This document shows positions 44,301 to 52,603 of a stretch of 64,000 nucleotides of DNA, one piece after another; position 1 is the stretch's first letter; each line of letters starts with the position of its first letter. The DNA comes from Paraglaciecola sp. (GTDB taxonomy: Bacteria; Pseudomonadota; Gammaproteobacteria; Enterobacterales; Alteromonadaceae), in contig JAACSL010000004.1 in the NCBI GenBank assembly GCA_009993955.1, positions 1 to 64,000 on the forward strand, given 5' to 3'. Under the pieces are notes generated by a model that worked only from the letters and a program-made list of their open reading frames with translations, was not told the DNA's origin and ran no database searches. The position numbers and the translations under genes are program-made.

Positions 44301-45330
44301 AGGCAAAGCTGCCGAACACGCCGCGCAGCCGGGCACGGGAATTGGTTTGGCTTTGGTCAAAGAGTTGGTGGCATTACACCACGGCAACGTAGACTTGCAC
44401 AGTAAGCGCGGTGAAGGGTGTACTTTCACGCTGCACTTAAAAAAAGGCAAAGCGCATTTCACCGCTGAACAACTTAGCGAGTCAAGTGGTGCAGATATCA
44501 GCGGGCGACTAACATCGCTTCCCGCACCACCATCGTCGTTGTTGCCACTGCCCCTAAATCAACAAACCAATGACGATATCACCACCTTGTTAATTGTGGA
44601 TGATAACGCAGAACTGCGGCATTTCATGAGTATAAAGTTGGCCAATACTTATCGCATTATTGAAGCAGAAAATGGCGACCTAGGTTTTGTTGCGGCATGT
44701 GAGTATCTACCTGATTTAATTATCAGTGACGTGATGATGCCAGGCATATCAGGTTTAGCGCTATGTAAAAAAGTCAAAGCAAACCCAGCTACACAAAGTA
44801 TCCCTGTTATTTTACTCACAGCTAAAGCTAGCAAACGCGAGGTTGTTGAAGGATTTAGCGCCGGAGCAGACGACTATTTAACTAAACCATTTGATACCTC
44901 AGAATTAGTGATGCGGGTTAACGCCTTGCTGAATGGTCGCAAGCAAATTCGTCAAGACATGGCTTTTGAGCAAAGCAGCAAAGTATTGCACATCGACAAG
45001 GTATCAACCTTTACTCAGCAGTTTTCTCAATTGGTCGTCAAGCACCTAAATAAGCCACACCTCAGTGTAGAATACCTCGCTGATTTGCTGCACATGACCA
45101 GTAAAACACTCACCCGAAAATGTAACAAAGAACTGGGTGTGCCGCCTTTGGCTTTTATCACGCAAATTCGCATGCATCACGCGTGTAATTTGCTCAGCGA
45201 GGGTAAACTGAGTATCAGTGATATCGCTTATGCCCTTGGTTTCGAAAGCTTGGCTTATTTTTCAAAGAACTTTAAAAAACATACAGGAAAATCACCTACA
45301 GAATTCAGCCAATCTGTTCACCAAGGCTGA
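41314..45330 (+). CDS. hybrid two-component sensor kinase/regulator with AraC output
   Basis: This 1338-residue protein combines a whole signalling pathway. Order: a signal peptide (1-25); Reg_prop-type propeller repeats in the periplasm (about 35-680; LPYTEVFDSVKHQG and many W-aromatic blades); a Y_Y_Y-like domain (about 690-755); one membrane segment (about 760-780); HisKA with FTNVSHEFRTPLTLTIEPL, His near 829; an HATPase (DNGVGIGL, GTGIGLALVKEL); a receiver with Asp near 1139 (IISDVMMPG); and an AraC-type HTH (about 1230-1335). Such proteins usually sense a nutrient-derived ligand, often an oligosaccharide, and switch on nearby uptake genes. The TonB receptor 3 kb away is a candidate target. 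Confidence 0.94.
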   Translation: MPLTHYLHLVHFLCCCVAFQTVAQQPKQTALSTYSEIGLPYTEVFDSVKHQGTAINWGLAQNHNGLVYCGNGRGLSEWDGERWTLYPTPNKTVIFSVSPWVDERLYVGTTNDIGYYAADEKGQLVYFSLIADWPAEQRQFGAVLSTAANAHGVMFVTQQFLLFWDGHTVQTLVQAPQPQQKVFALGNSFIYQAKHSDVLYRISDQLEVQKTEWSLPQGANVQAIFLNQQQQLIVITAQAGIFIQHGTVLQQIIAAKELGDSVELSNGIQASDGYYYVTSSNAGLFIFDENLQLLRHYSKEDNLGSDTFYGLMEDQQGSIWLAGILKIVRLSPPHVYSLFRVEGESRLSNRMALLQDKVTIAGEGIYQFSPSLSPFQTRSFKQLLPDQRQYWDFVEYQGHVVYAGMGGIYTQEIAEDGAPKPLHQLITADRGRSLWVDKDKNQLYAGTSEGLFHIQRHQHQWQYSKVPGINADIIGLAMDTQGGVWAGTPAQLLYYLSPPRLVDTSPSIRQFSAADGLGANNVMPFRLSSGVVIGTNDGVMTFASDRQPPLQFAKGYPSVFTTPQQDVFRLYEDQQGRIWYRIGQHTGFAQQNVAGEWQAHEGLFQRFVKNSYKGFVSTAPNTLWFVMTEGLIYRINLQRMQSPPPQGKLAIRQVINLDTEETISGGLGQNTLPELDQQHNSMRFYFALAEFANHNPSLYRHRLIGSDYQQWSPWSSESYKDFTLLRGADYRFELEAKDGWGRVVSAATRFTVKPPWYLSNAAISIYLACSILLLLLSAWLGQKWRNQKLLQQKRVLELEVASRTQDVLAKSQELQQQHAVKERFFTNVSHEFRTPLTLTIEPLKSLLTDHEQHLPEEGKALASTALNNAKIMLVLIGQVLDMNRLEAGKLPLHVNQYDIAALLRNLQQRFSVWAAQQGQVIDCENCENPLLVYMDLDQIDKCVANLLTNAIKYSGRDSRITLALHANNGDVVVTVSDNGVGIGLAEQPHVFERFYQGKAAEHAAQPGTGIGLALVKELVALHHGNVDLHSKRGEGCTFTLHLKKGKAHFTAEQLSESSGADISGRLTSLPAPPSSLLPLPLNQQTNDDITTLLIVDDNAELRHFMSIKLANTYRIIEAENGDLGFVAACEYLPDLIISDVMMPGISGLALCKKVKANPATQSIPVILLTAKASKREVVEGFSAGADDYLTKPFDTSELVMRVNALLNGRKQIRQDMAFEQSSKVLHIDKVSTFTQQFSQLVVKHLNKPHLSVEYLADLLHMTSKTLTRKCNKELGVPPLAFITQIRMHHACNLLSEGKLSISDIAYALGFESLAYFSKNFKKHTGKSPTEFSQSVHQG

Positions 45331-45379
45331 AATCTGTGCAGTGCTTAGTAGCGTTTTGCTAACAATCTGGCGCATTAGC

Positions 45380-47467
45380 TTATTTGTTGAAAGCCACCAG
45401 CGTTGCATCGTTACTTTGCTCAGCCAATGCAGCCGCTAATTGCAACACCCTTTGCTCCATTTGCTCCAAGCCACTTATACGTTGCTGAGTGGTTTGTAAT
45501 TGCTGTTGGATAAGGGTGTTTTGACTCAACAAATCCGTCAATTGCTGTTGCATTTTTTTGTTTTGCGACAACACATCGTTGAGTTCTTGTTGTTGCTTTA
45601 CAAAGACTTTGGCAGATTCTGCGGGGCGCAAGCCAACGGCCACATTAATCGGCGTAACCTCTGCATGTTGCCCACTGTCAGACCATGCCACCCCAATAAC
45701 CAAAGGTAGGTCTTCAATGGTGATCATTTGCGGGTTTACCGCTCGCGCAATGCCATCTCCCCGACCACTTGGTAAAATAAAGTCACCTTTTTGCGCATAA
45801 CCGCGTACAAAAGCAGGGGTTTGTCCCATAAACGCGACCTTATTAAATCGTGGCCGGTCTTCTTCTTCCGGCATATTGCCCAAGACAATAGGTTTGAGTG
45901 ACACGACCATCAAGTGATCTGCACCCTCGGTTTTTTTCGATATTTTGCCAGCAAATACCCCGACAATTTCGCCAGGACTCAGTGGTTCACTGGCATCAAT
46001 GCGTTCCATCCACTCAGCATAGTCACCTGCACCAGATTCATAACTAACACCAGAGCCTCCCGCTGCTATCATCGCCGTGGCAACCGCTGCCTCAATGGGA
46101 TTGGAGAGCATTCTAAAAACTTGTCCCGCCATGGGGCCAGTTTCTTCTCTCAGCCGCTGCCCTAATGAATTGCCACTGTTGCCATCGGCAATGTCAAAGA
46201 ATTCAATGGGGGATTTTTTGGCTTCAAAGCTCCCAGGATCAAAACGAATATCGTTGGCCAAACTAGCAGGGTCGAGTGAGCCAAGGTATAAGGATGGCAA
46301 GATCCCTACGTCGAAATGAAATAAAGAGGGCAGGTTGCTCAATGAGCCGGGTGAAAAGTTTGGTAAGGTGCCTGAATTCAGTCTGAGCCAGTTGTTGATA
46401 GCGCTATTCGATCCAAATGTACCCAGATTTAAGGTCGGTAAGCGCCCTTGGTTAAAGTTAAAACCAAGCCCTTGATTGTCTAGATCACCCCAATCTATGT
46501 CCAGTGAAGGAAAACCAAAGTCGATTTCAAACACACCCAAATCAATACAGATCTGACCGTTAGCCGCACTTTCATTGCCCTCACAATCATCATTTAAATG
46601 GCCAGCACTGAAATCAAAACTAGGCGAGTCAAAGCCACTATGACTGAGACTAGGCAGGGTGCCACCGGAGAGAGACGGGGGCGTAAAACTGCCTAAACTG
46701 AGAAAGGGTAAACTACCACTACTAAACGAAGGTGCGGTAAATGGAGCGATGGTTAAACTTGGGGCTTTGCCTCCACCAATGTAGGGGCTTCTAAAGCCGC
46801 TAAAATCCAACTCGGGCGGCGTGATCTCAAACCAGTCTTCTGGTTCATTAAACTTAATGCCAAACCACTCATTAATCGGAAACTCTTCTACTAAGTCGTA
46901 AGCTTTTTGTACAAAGGCGCCAATATCCCAAACAGACTCACCTTCGATACGACCCACAATTTTTGTTTGGTCGTCTTTGCCCTTGCGAAAAAAGGTCAGG
47001 AAATGGTCGTTACGGTTAATCGTGTTGGAATAATAATCACCAGGATCTACCAAATCATTATCCGCGCCATCACTATGCAAGACAATGGCAACACCCGCTG
47101 TATTCAAACGTGTACTATCGGAGTCGTCTTCTGTAGAGCGGGTGTTTTCAAATATGGCAACATGATGATTAGGTAAGTATTCATCAGCTTCATCCCCTTG
47201 GGCTGTGGAAGAAATATCGGGCCCCGTAATATCGCGTGAAAATAACACCGACTTCGTGGGGTCAATGTCATGATCACCGGGATTGCCCAACAAAATTTCG
47301 CTGATTTGATTTTGTAGTGATTGGAAATTTTCATTGACCTCTGCGGCTGAAACAGGGGTGCCCGCTACAAATCTATAGGGTACTTGCGTTTCCTGTGCTG
47401 CCGCCCAATTTGAGCTGAAAGCGACAGTAACAGCAGTGGCAATGACGTTTAATTTTCTGAAGTTCAT
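45380..47467 (-). CDS. large secreted repeat protein with G2-like region and C-terminal coiled coil
   Basis: This is a 695-residue protein. ATG 47467 follows AAGGA and starts a signal peptide (LNVIATAVTVAFSSNWAAA). The next part, VAGTPVSAAEVNENFQSL, is a common N-terminal motif of secreted tail-fibre-like proteins. The middle (about 240-460) is built of short Ser/Pro/Leu-rich repeats of roughly nine residues (such as GSLPFLSLGSF and GTLPSLSHSGF) that suggest a beta-solenoid. A region around GDYAEWMERIDASEPLSPGE resembles the phage-type peptidase G2 intramolecular chaperone. The end is a long coiled coil. It may be a trimeric surface fibre. It is convergent with the hybrid regulator. Confidence 0.75.
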   Translation of the reverse strand: MNFRKLNVIATAVTVAFSSNWAAAQETQVPYRFVAGTPVSAAEVNENFQSLQNQISEILLGNPGDHDIDPTKSVLFSRDITGPDISSTAQGDEADEYLPNHHVAIFENTRSTEDDSDSTRLNTAGVAIVLHSDGADNDLVDPGDYYSNTINRNDHFLTFFRKGKDDQTKIVGRIEGESVWDIGAFVQKAYDLVEEFPINEWFGIKFNEPEDWFEITPPELDFSGFRSPYIGGGKAPSLTIAPFTAPSFSSGSLPFLSLGSFTPPSLSGGTLPSLSHSGFDSPSFDFSAGHLNDDCEGNESAANGQICIDLGVFEIDFGFPSLDIDWGDLDNQGLGFNFNQGRLPTLNLGTFGSNSAINNWLRLNSGTLPNFSPGSLSNLPSLFHFDVGILPSLYLGSLDPASLANDIRFDPGSFEAKKSPIEFFDIADGNSGNSLGQRLREETGPMAGQVFRMLSNPIEAAVATAMIAAGGSGVSYESGAGDYAEWMERIDASEPLSPGEIVGVFAGKISKKTEGADHLMVVSLKPIVLGNMPEEEDRPRFNKVAFMGQTPAFVRGYAQKGDFILPSGRGDGIARAVNPQMITIEDLPLVIGVAWSDSGQHAEVTPINVAVGLRPAESAKVFVKQQQELNDVLSQNKKMQQQLTDLLSQNTLIQQQLQTTQQRISGLEQMEQRVLQLAAALAEQSNDATLVAFNK

Positions 47468-47542
47468 ACGATAATATCCTTTTCTCATCGGTCTTGAAGC
47501 AGGGTTAATGCTCGTAAAAATCAACTGCATTCATATTAGGGC

Positions 47543-47968
47543 TTACTGCCAATAGGCTTCGTCCCAGTCACTCTCATCCCAAATGGCTTGACTCAAATCG
47601 CTCACCACTTCGGTATAATCAAAGCGCCATTCTAGGGCCGCCGGATCAAGGGTGAAGCGACGATCCTGCTCGATGGTGTAGGTATCGTCGCTGGTTACCT
47701 CCACTGCACTGGCGACATCACCCACCGTCACCTCGTGGTCGGTGATCACGGTGTGACTGTCTGAGCTATATAACTGACATTTCAACCCCAATACTAGACT
47801 TTCACCATTGTTTACAACCGACAAACGGTATGTGTATTGGTAGACATAACGCGATAAACGCACCGTGTTAATGAGCTCAGTATTGGTGACCACAATGTCG
47901 GCAAGGGCAAGTTGACTGACAAAAATCGAACAAGTGCTGAGGAGTCCGACTAAGGCTTTATTGCGCAT
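47543..47968 (-). CDS. small secreted hypothetical protein
   Basis: This is a 141-residue protein from ATG 47968 with a signal peptide (LVGLLSTCSIFVSQLALA). The mature domain is beta-rich (LSRYVYQYTYRLSVVNNGESL) and ends in an acidic, Trp-rich tail (AIWDESDWDEAYWQ). I recognise no family. It overlaps the upstream CTERM-like gene by 11 bases and precedes the repeat protein by 75 bases, so the three are probably one transcript. Confidence 0.7.
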   Translation of the reverse strand: MRNKALVGLLSTCSIFVSQLALADIVVTNTELINTVRLSRYVYQYTYRLSVVNNGESLVLGLKCQLYSSDSHTVITDHEVTVGDVASAVEVTSDDTYTIEQDRRFTLDPAALEWRFDYTEVVSDLSQAIWDESDWDEAYWQ

Positions 47969-48515
47969 GCTGCCTCCGAACACATAACACCAAGACAGCA
48001 AATGAAATCAGTAAACCGATGTTTGGGGCAGAAACACGTTGATTTGGCGGCAGCGAAGGAACTAGTTGGCTGGTAGTGCCACTGCTCAGTATGTCGAAAT
48101 CGAAAGGGTCATAAATATCGAAAAATTGTGTGGCAAGTTGCACTCCCGGCAACAAATCAAACGCCACGGCAAAGCCCCCGAGTGTTTCACCTAAGGCAAT
48201 GCCGGCGCCAGTAGCTAACGCGTCGTATATTCCATCATCAGGTATAAAAGGATCGGGTTGAAAAACAATCTCGTCCCAACCAAGCACCGAGCTGGTAATC
48301 TGCAAATTACTGAAAATCGCGAGATCGAAATAGATGGTAAACCCCTCGATACCCGAGGCTAGGTCATCGTTGGTGAGACTGTAGTTCAGCTCAAATCGGT
48401 TGGCGCCAAGATCACTTAGCTGAGACTCGATAATGATGGCTTGGGCGAGAGTGGGTGCAAGTAATGTTGTGCCAAACAAATACTTTACAAGCAGTGTCTT
48501 CATTAATTTTGTCAT
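47958..48515 (-). CDS. secreted protein with PEP-CTERM-like C-terminal sorting signal
   Basis: This is a 185-residue protein. The ATG at 48515 has GAGGGAA six bases upstream. After the signal peptide (residues about 5-26) comes a cohesin-like beta domain (IEGFTIYFDLAIFSNLQI). The C-terminus is VSAPNIGLLISFAVLVLCVR followed by a short basic tail. This tripartite end (motif, membrane helix, Arg cluster) resembles PEP-CTERM signals recognised by exosortases, with SAPN in place of PEP. No exosortase gene is in the window. A related end occurs in the protein at 54084-54878. Confidence 0.75.
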   Translation of the reverse strand: MTKLMKTLLVKYLFGTTLLAPTLAQAIIIESQLSDLGANRFELNYSLTNDDLASGIEGFTIYFDLAIFSNLQITSSVLGWDEIVFQPDPFIPDDGIYDALATGAGIALGETLGGFAVAFDLLPGVQLATQFFDIYDPFDFDILSSGTTSQLVPSLPPNQRVSAPNIGLLISFAVLVLCVRRQHAQ

Positions 48516-48835
48516 TGGCTTCCCTCTTTTTTTTTGCTAACACCGAGCTGAACCATGGGCTTGATGAGTCGCATGTAGGCAGTCATCTGACTGCTCAAAA
48601 AGAGTAATAAAGTGCCGACAAAATGCCTTGTACAATTCAGTCAATTATTTGCACTTTTAGGACAAAATGAAGCCAACATGACGGGTAAAATGGCACGGTG
48701 GCAACAAATGCAAAGTGGTAAGTAGGCAGGAAAACCTTGCTGCAAGACCTTCGTTTTACGCTGCTCTAGGTTAAAAACCAGATGTGATAGCGGCACGTTT
48801 GCTGCTGGTTAGCCGCGTGAAATAATCCCCTTGCT
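48516..48835. other. 320-base gap behind the TonB receptor gene
   Basis: I see no gene here. It probably carries the end of the TonB-receptor transcript and a promoter for the three secreted-protein genes downstream on the minus strand. No strong hairpin or consensus promoter stands out. Confidence 0.5.
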
Positions 48836-50926
48836 TTAAAAACTCACACTAATACCTATTGATGGACGCAGGCCAAAGTCATCGTTTCTCTCTTTGATCA
48901 ACAAATCGTCTGTGGAGTGCACGTTTTTATAGTCAAGATCGATGTAAGCTGTGTTTTCTTGGGCGTAAAGATTCATCACCTCAAACACAATAAAACCTTG
49001 GTAACCCCAAAAATCGGTTTTGCGTTCGACGCGTGCATCCAAGCGATGATTTAAGGCAAAGCGCTGTGAAAATGCATCACCATAGACGGGCAGAAAACCA
49101 TCGGCAACATCCGGATTTTCTTTCACGCCAACGATGGGGGTATAAGGTTGACCGCTGCGAGCAGTGAAGTTAACACCGGCATTCCAGCGCTCGTTAATTT
49201 GGTAGTTGAGCACCATGTTGATGACGATGGGGGTGTCGGCGTAATAATTAATATCACGCTGCGTGCGCAGGTTAGTACGTTCACTTTTGGCATAACTTAA
49301 AGAAAACCAACCATACCAGTTGTCCACTAAATTTTTGTTGATCAGCAAGTCTAGTCCATACGCTTTACCTTCCACATCGTTACTGTACAGCGCCTCGCTG
49401 TCTGCTTGGTTTTCGTCTAAGGCTAGGGGCAGATCTTGCAAACTCTTGTAATAGCCTTCCAATGACCAACTCCATTCTTTAGCTAAGGTTTGTTCGAAAC
49501 CCAAGGTGTAGTGATGGGCGATTTGTGACTTGAGCTGTGGATTACCCAAAACCGGCAAAATAACATTGATATCTTGTTGGCGATTGTAGCGTCCATAACG
49601 AGCCGTTAATGTGCTGTTGTCATCGAGCAAATAACTGAGTGACAAACGTGGCAAAACAAAATTTTCTTGGCTGTAGTTGTTATGCTGCCACTGCAGGCCT
49701 AATTCGGTATGCCATTTTTCGTTGATGGTCCAGATATCAGCGATACCAACAAATTGATTGCTTGTATCCACGCTACTTTGGTCGCTCACCCGTTCACCAT
49801 TGTTAAAACCACAATCGGGGTCGATATCGGTACACAACTGCCTTAAAAAATCAAAGGCATACTCACTGGTTGCCTGATAGAAAGCGGCATCGACCATCAC
49901 ACTGTGCGCTTGATTGAGCTGGTAGTTTAAGCGCGCTTTGTAGGTAGTCTGACTCAGTGTATTGTCGACAAACAGGCCTTGGGCTGAGGCCTGATTTTTA
50001 CCGATTTCCAATCGCTCACGGTTAGTTAAATGGCCGATGCCCAATTTAAAAAACAGGTTCTTGCTGTAGTGATCCCAGATGATACTTTGGCTGTTAAATT
50101 TCCGATTAAATAACACGTCTCCCTGAAAATCAGGCACCTTCAAGGCGAAATCGGACAGTTCATTTAAATTCAACCCTGCACTGTCTTGGGCGCCAGTCAG
50201 AGAAAATGACAAAACATTATCGTCTAAATCCCACACCCATTTGCCCTGATAATCATTATCGTCAAAGGGATCATTTATGGTGATGCCGCTTGGTTCTCCC
50301 TCGTCATCCTTAAGTTCATCACCTTTGTTAAGCAATAAGGGCAGGGTACTTTTACGTGCCGAAAAATAAAATGCACTGTTTGTGGTGGCTTGTCCTTCAA
50401 CAAAAATACCAGCATTAAATAAACTTAAGTCTAGGGTGGTTAAGATTGCTTGATGCAAGGGATTGCGTAAGCTGACATCAAATACCGCCCCCGTAACATT
50501 ACTGAAGCTACTGCCGTAACCAGCGGATAATAATTGGAAATCTTGGATCAAATGCCGATTAAAAATCGACGAGCCAAAATCGTGAAAAATGTAGCCGGCG
50601 GGCATAAAGTCAACTTCAAATAAATTATCCGCGGGGGACGAACCTCGCACGGCGGGCGAGCCCGCTGCACCGCCCGCTGCTACCACGCCCGGCAGCGCAA
50701 AAGCAGCTTGTAATGGATCACCATTGGTGCCGGGCATGACCACCAATTTCTCTGCGCTTTCCGTGATTTGTGACATGACAGTGCTGCGCCGGTACGTGAC
50801 CTCAATTCGGTCGAGATTATCCTGTGAGCCAAGACTGTCTGAATTTTCCCGTGCCCAAGCTGTTGGGTTTAACAGCTGTGTTGAGGCTAGTGCTAAACAA
50901 CACAGCGCATGTTTGTTGACTTGCAT
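48836..50926 (-). CDS. TonB-dependent outer-membrane receptor
   Basis: This is a 696-residue receptor with a signal peptide (ALCCLALASTQLLNPTAWA). A plug domain (about 50-160) contains ALPGVVAAGGAAGSPAVRGS. The C-terminal barrel ends in GISVSF with a terminal Phe. It is somewhat shorter than carbohydrate (SusC-like) receptors and lacks an N-terminal signalling extension, so it is not sigma-coupled by itself. The ligand is not identifiable. Downstream genes on the strand encode secreted beta-rich proteins, which could be surface partners. Confidence 0.92.
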   Translation of the reverse strand: MQVNKHALCCLALASTQLLNPTAWARENSDSLGSQDNLDRIEVTYRRSTVMSQITESAEKLVVMPGTNGDPLQAAFALPGVVAAGGAAGSPAVRGSSPADNLFEVDFMPAGYIFHDFGSSIFNRHLIQDFQLLSAGYGSSFSNVTGAVFDVSLRNPLHQAILTTLDLSLFNAGIFVEGQATTNSAFYFSARKSTLPLLLNKGDELKDDEGEPSGITINDPFDDNDYQGKWVWDLDDNVLSFSLTGAQDSAGLNLNELSDFALKVPDFQGDVLFNRKFNSQSIIWDHYSKNLFFKLGIGHLTNRERLEIGKNQASAQGLFVDNTLSQTTYKARLNYQLNQAHSVMVDAAFYQATSEYAFDFLRQLCTDIDPDCGFNNGERVSDQSSVDTSNQFVGIADIWTINEKWHTELGLQWQHNNYSQENFVLPRLSLSYLLDDNSTLTARYGRYNRQQDINVILPVLGNPQLKSQIAHHYTLGFEQTLAKEWSWSLEGYYKSLQDLPLALDENQADSEALYSNDVEGKAYGLDLLINKNLVDNWYGWFSLSYAKSERTNLRTQRDINYYADTPIVINMVLNYQINERWNAGVNFTARSGQPYTPIVGVKENPDVADGFLPVYGDAFSQRFALNHRLDARVERKTDFWGYQGFIVFEVMNLYAQENTAYIDLDYKNVHSTDDLLIKERNDDFGLRPSIGISVSF

Positions 50927-51112
50927 GTAAAACCTATCCTTGTAACTTACCGTGATAAAGAAAGTGTCAAGATAGGGTCAAAAAAGTGTAGGGTCTGTCT
51001 GAAATTACCAGGGAATTGTAGGTTTATGTATCGAACTGTAGCTTAGCGCTCAGTGTCAAGGGTCGTGTGTCAGGGCCGTGCGTCACGTAGGCGATGTTTG
51101 TGCATGACTAGG

Positions 51113-51952
51113 CTAAAGCATAAATTGCTGAGCAAGTTTGACGAGGTGCTGGGGATCATAAAGTCGCCCGCCCATCGCATGAAATCGCAGCAGATCGGCT
51201 TGATCTGGAAAGCTAAAATACTGACCAGTATTGGTGTGTGCTTGACTGCTCAAATTTCCACAGCTGTCGAGCTGGTGGATGGCGTGCAAAATAGTGTCGA
51301 CACCGCCGGGATATAAGGCCAAGACGTTTTCCAGATAAGAAGCTTGGTTATCACACTTTATGCTGTGAGTGGCAATCACTGGCCCCGTGTCGATGGTGCC
51401 ATCGTGAATAAAATGCAGGGTGGTGCTCAGTTCTGCGTCTTGTGCCAACATGGCGCGCAGCGTGGCCATGACACCACGATATTCAGGCAATTTCCCAGAA
51501 TGCAAATTAATAACCCCAAAACGCGGTAAGGCCAGCACTGCGGATTGTAAAATCAAACCAAAACGAATCGACACACATAAGTCTGGCTGGCCTTTGGCGA
51601 GTTCTTGTAATCCTTGTGGGTCATTGATGTATGTGATGGGCAGCACCTCGATACCTAGGTGCTGAAATTCGCTAAAACTCAATAGCTTGTTTGCCGCCAG
51701 CTTTTGTTGTGCCGTTTGTGCTGGACTCATCAGCCCATTGTGTAAAGCGGGAAAAACCAGATCACTAAACAGGCTTTGCTCAACAAATTTCAAATGTTGT
51801 AAGGCCTCAGGTTGATGATAGCTAGGCAGGTGTTTACCCACTTGTGCCGATATCAAAACCCGCAAACTATGCTGATTTGCCAAGCCGCTATACAAATAAT
51901 TTAACGCCACCACACTGGCGATATCGTTGTTGGTTAAGAGGGTGATGTGCAT
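51113..51952 (-). CDS. formyltransferase-fold protein
   Basis: This 279-residue cytoplasmic protein has the formyltransferase core. The catalytic segment VINLHSGKLPEYRGV keeps the Asn-x-His of the family and LPxYRG, and the Asp in DGTIDTGPVI is also present. The N-terminal residues MHITLLTNNDIASVVALN start the fold. The acceptor is not identifiable; it is neither a standard Fmt (too short) nor PurN. It lies 15 bases after the GntR gene and probably belongs to the BenE-GntR transcript. A role in converting a small amine or nucleotide sugar is possible. Confidence 0.85.
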   Translation of the reverse strand: MHITLLTNNDIASVVALNYLYSGLANQHSLRVLISAQVGKHLPSYHQPEALQHLKFVEQSLFSDLVFPALHNGLMSPAQTAQQKLAANKLLSFSEFQHLGIEVLPITYINDPQGLQELAKGQPDLCVSIRFGLILQSAVLALPRFGVINLHSGKLPEYRGVMATLRAMLAQDAELSTTLHFIHDGTIDTGPVIATHSIKCDNQASYLENVLALYPGGVDTILHAIHQLDSCGNLSSQAHTNTGQYFSFPDQADLLRFHAMGGRLYDPQHLVKLAQQFML

Positions 51953-51967
51953 GGCTGAATTGAGATC

Positions 51968-52603
51968 CTAAGAGGTTACCGAGTGCAAATGCGCCACCAA
52001 GATGTCACTGGCTTCTTGAATATGTTGGACAAGAATACGTTTTGCTCGCGCTGTGTCCCGCTTTTTAACCGCATCAAGGAGCTGGTAATGTTGCTGTTGA
52101 CTCACCTCAGTGTAATTCAGGGTGACCGAATGAAAACCGATGTATTTACCACATTGTTGATGCAAGTTGGCTACGGTGGTGAACAGCGTCGGGCGTTCGG
52201 CAGGCAAGTATAAACAAGCGTGAAACTGCCAGTTGAGTTCCCCATGTTCGGCGACTGACAATCCCGGACGATCCAAGGTTTGCAGTATATCTTCTGCTTG
52301 CCCCATGGCTTGATTGCTCAGCTTAGGTAGGGCAAAACCCAAGAGTAAGGGTTCAAGGTAAACGCGCATCAGACTCAAATCTTCAGCTTCTTGGGCCTCA
52401 AGTGGTGGGATCATCAAACCCACTTTGCCAATGCCCCTCAACCAACCTTCATTTTTAAGGCGTTGCATAACATCGCGCACGGGGATACGACTCACCTTGT
52501 AGCGTGCGGATAGCTCCTCTTGACGCAGAGCAACGCCAATGGCTAAGCGATTGTCGCGAATATCTTGTTTGATTTGCAGATAAAGTTTTTCAGTTATCGA
52601 CAT
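51968..52603 (-). CDS. GntR-family (FCD-type) transcriptional regulator
   Basis: This 211-residue regulator starts at ATG 52603, sharing one base with the stop of the BenE gene (TGATG). The N-terminal winged helix has LRQEELSARYKVSRIPVRDVMQRLKNEGWL with the recognition helix. The C-terminal FCD-like all-helical effector domain contains ELNWQFHACLY and the His near HYQLLDAVKKRD that usually binds a metal. Being in the same transcript as the permease, it may regulate the TGTATACA pair upstream of that gene. Confidence 0.92.
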   Translation of the reverse strand: MSITEKLYLQIKQDIRDNRLAIGVALRQEELSARYKVSRIPVRDVMQRLKNEGWLRGIGKVGLMIPPLEAQEAEDLSLMRVYLEPLLLGFALPKLSNQAMGQAEDILQTLDRPGLSVAEHGELNWQFHACLYLPAERPTLFTTVANLHQQCGKYIGFHSVTLNYTEVSQQQHYQLLDAVKKRDTARAKRILVQHIQEASDILVAHLHSVTS

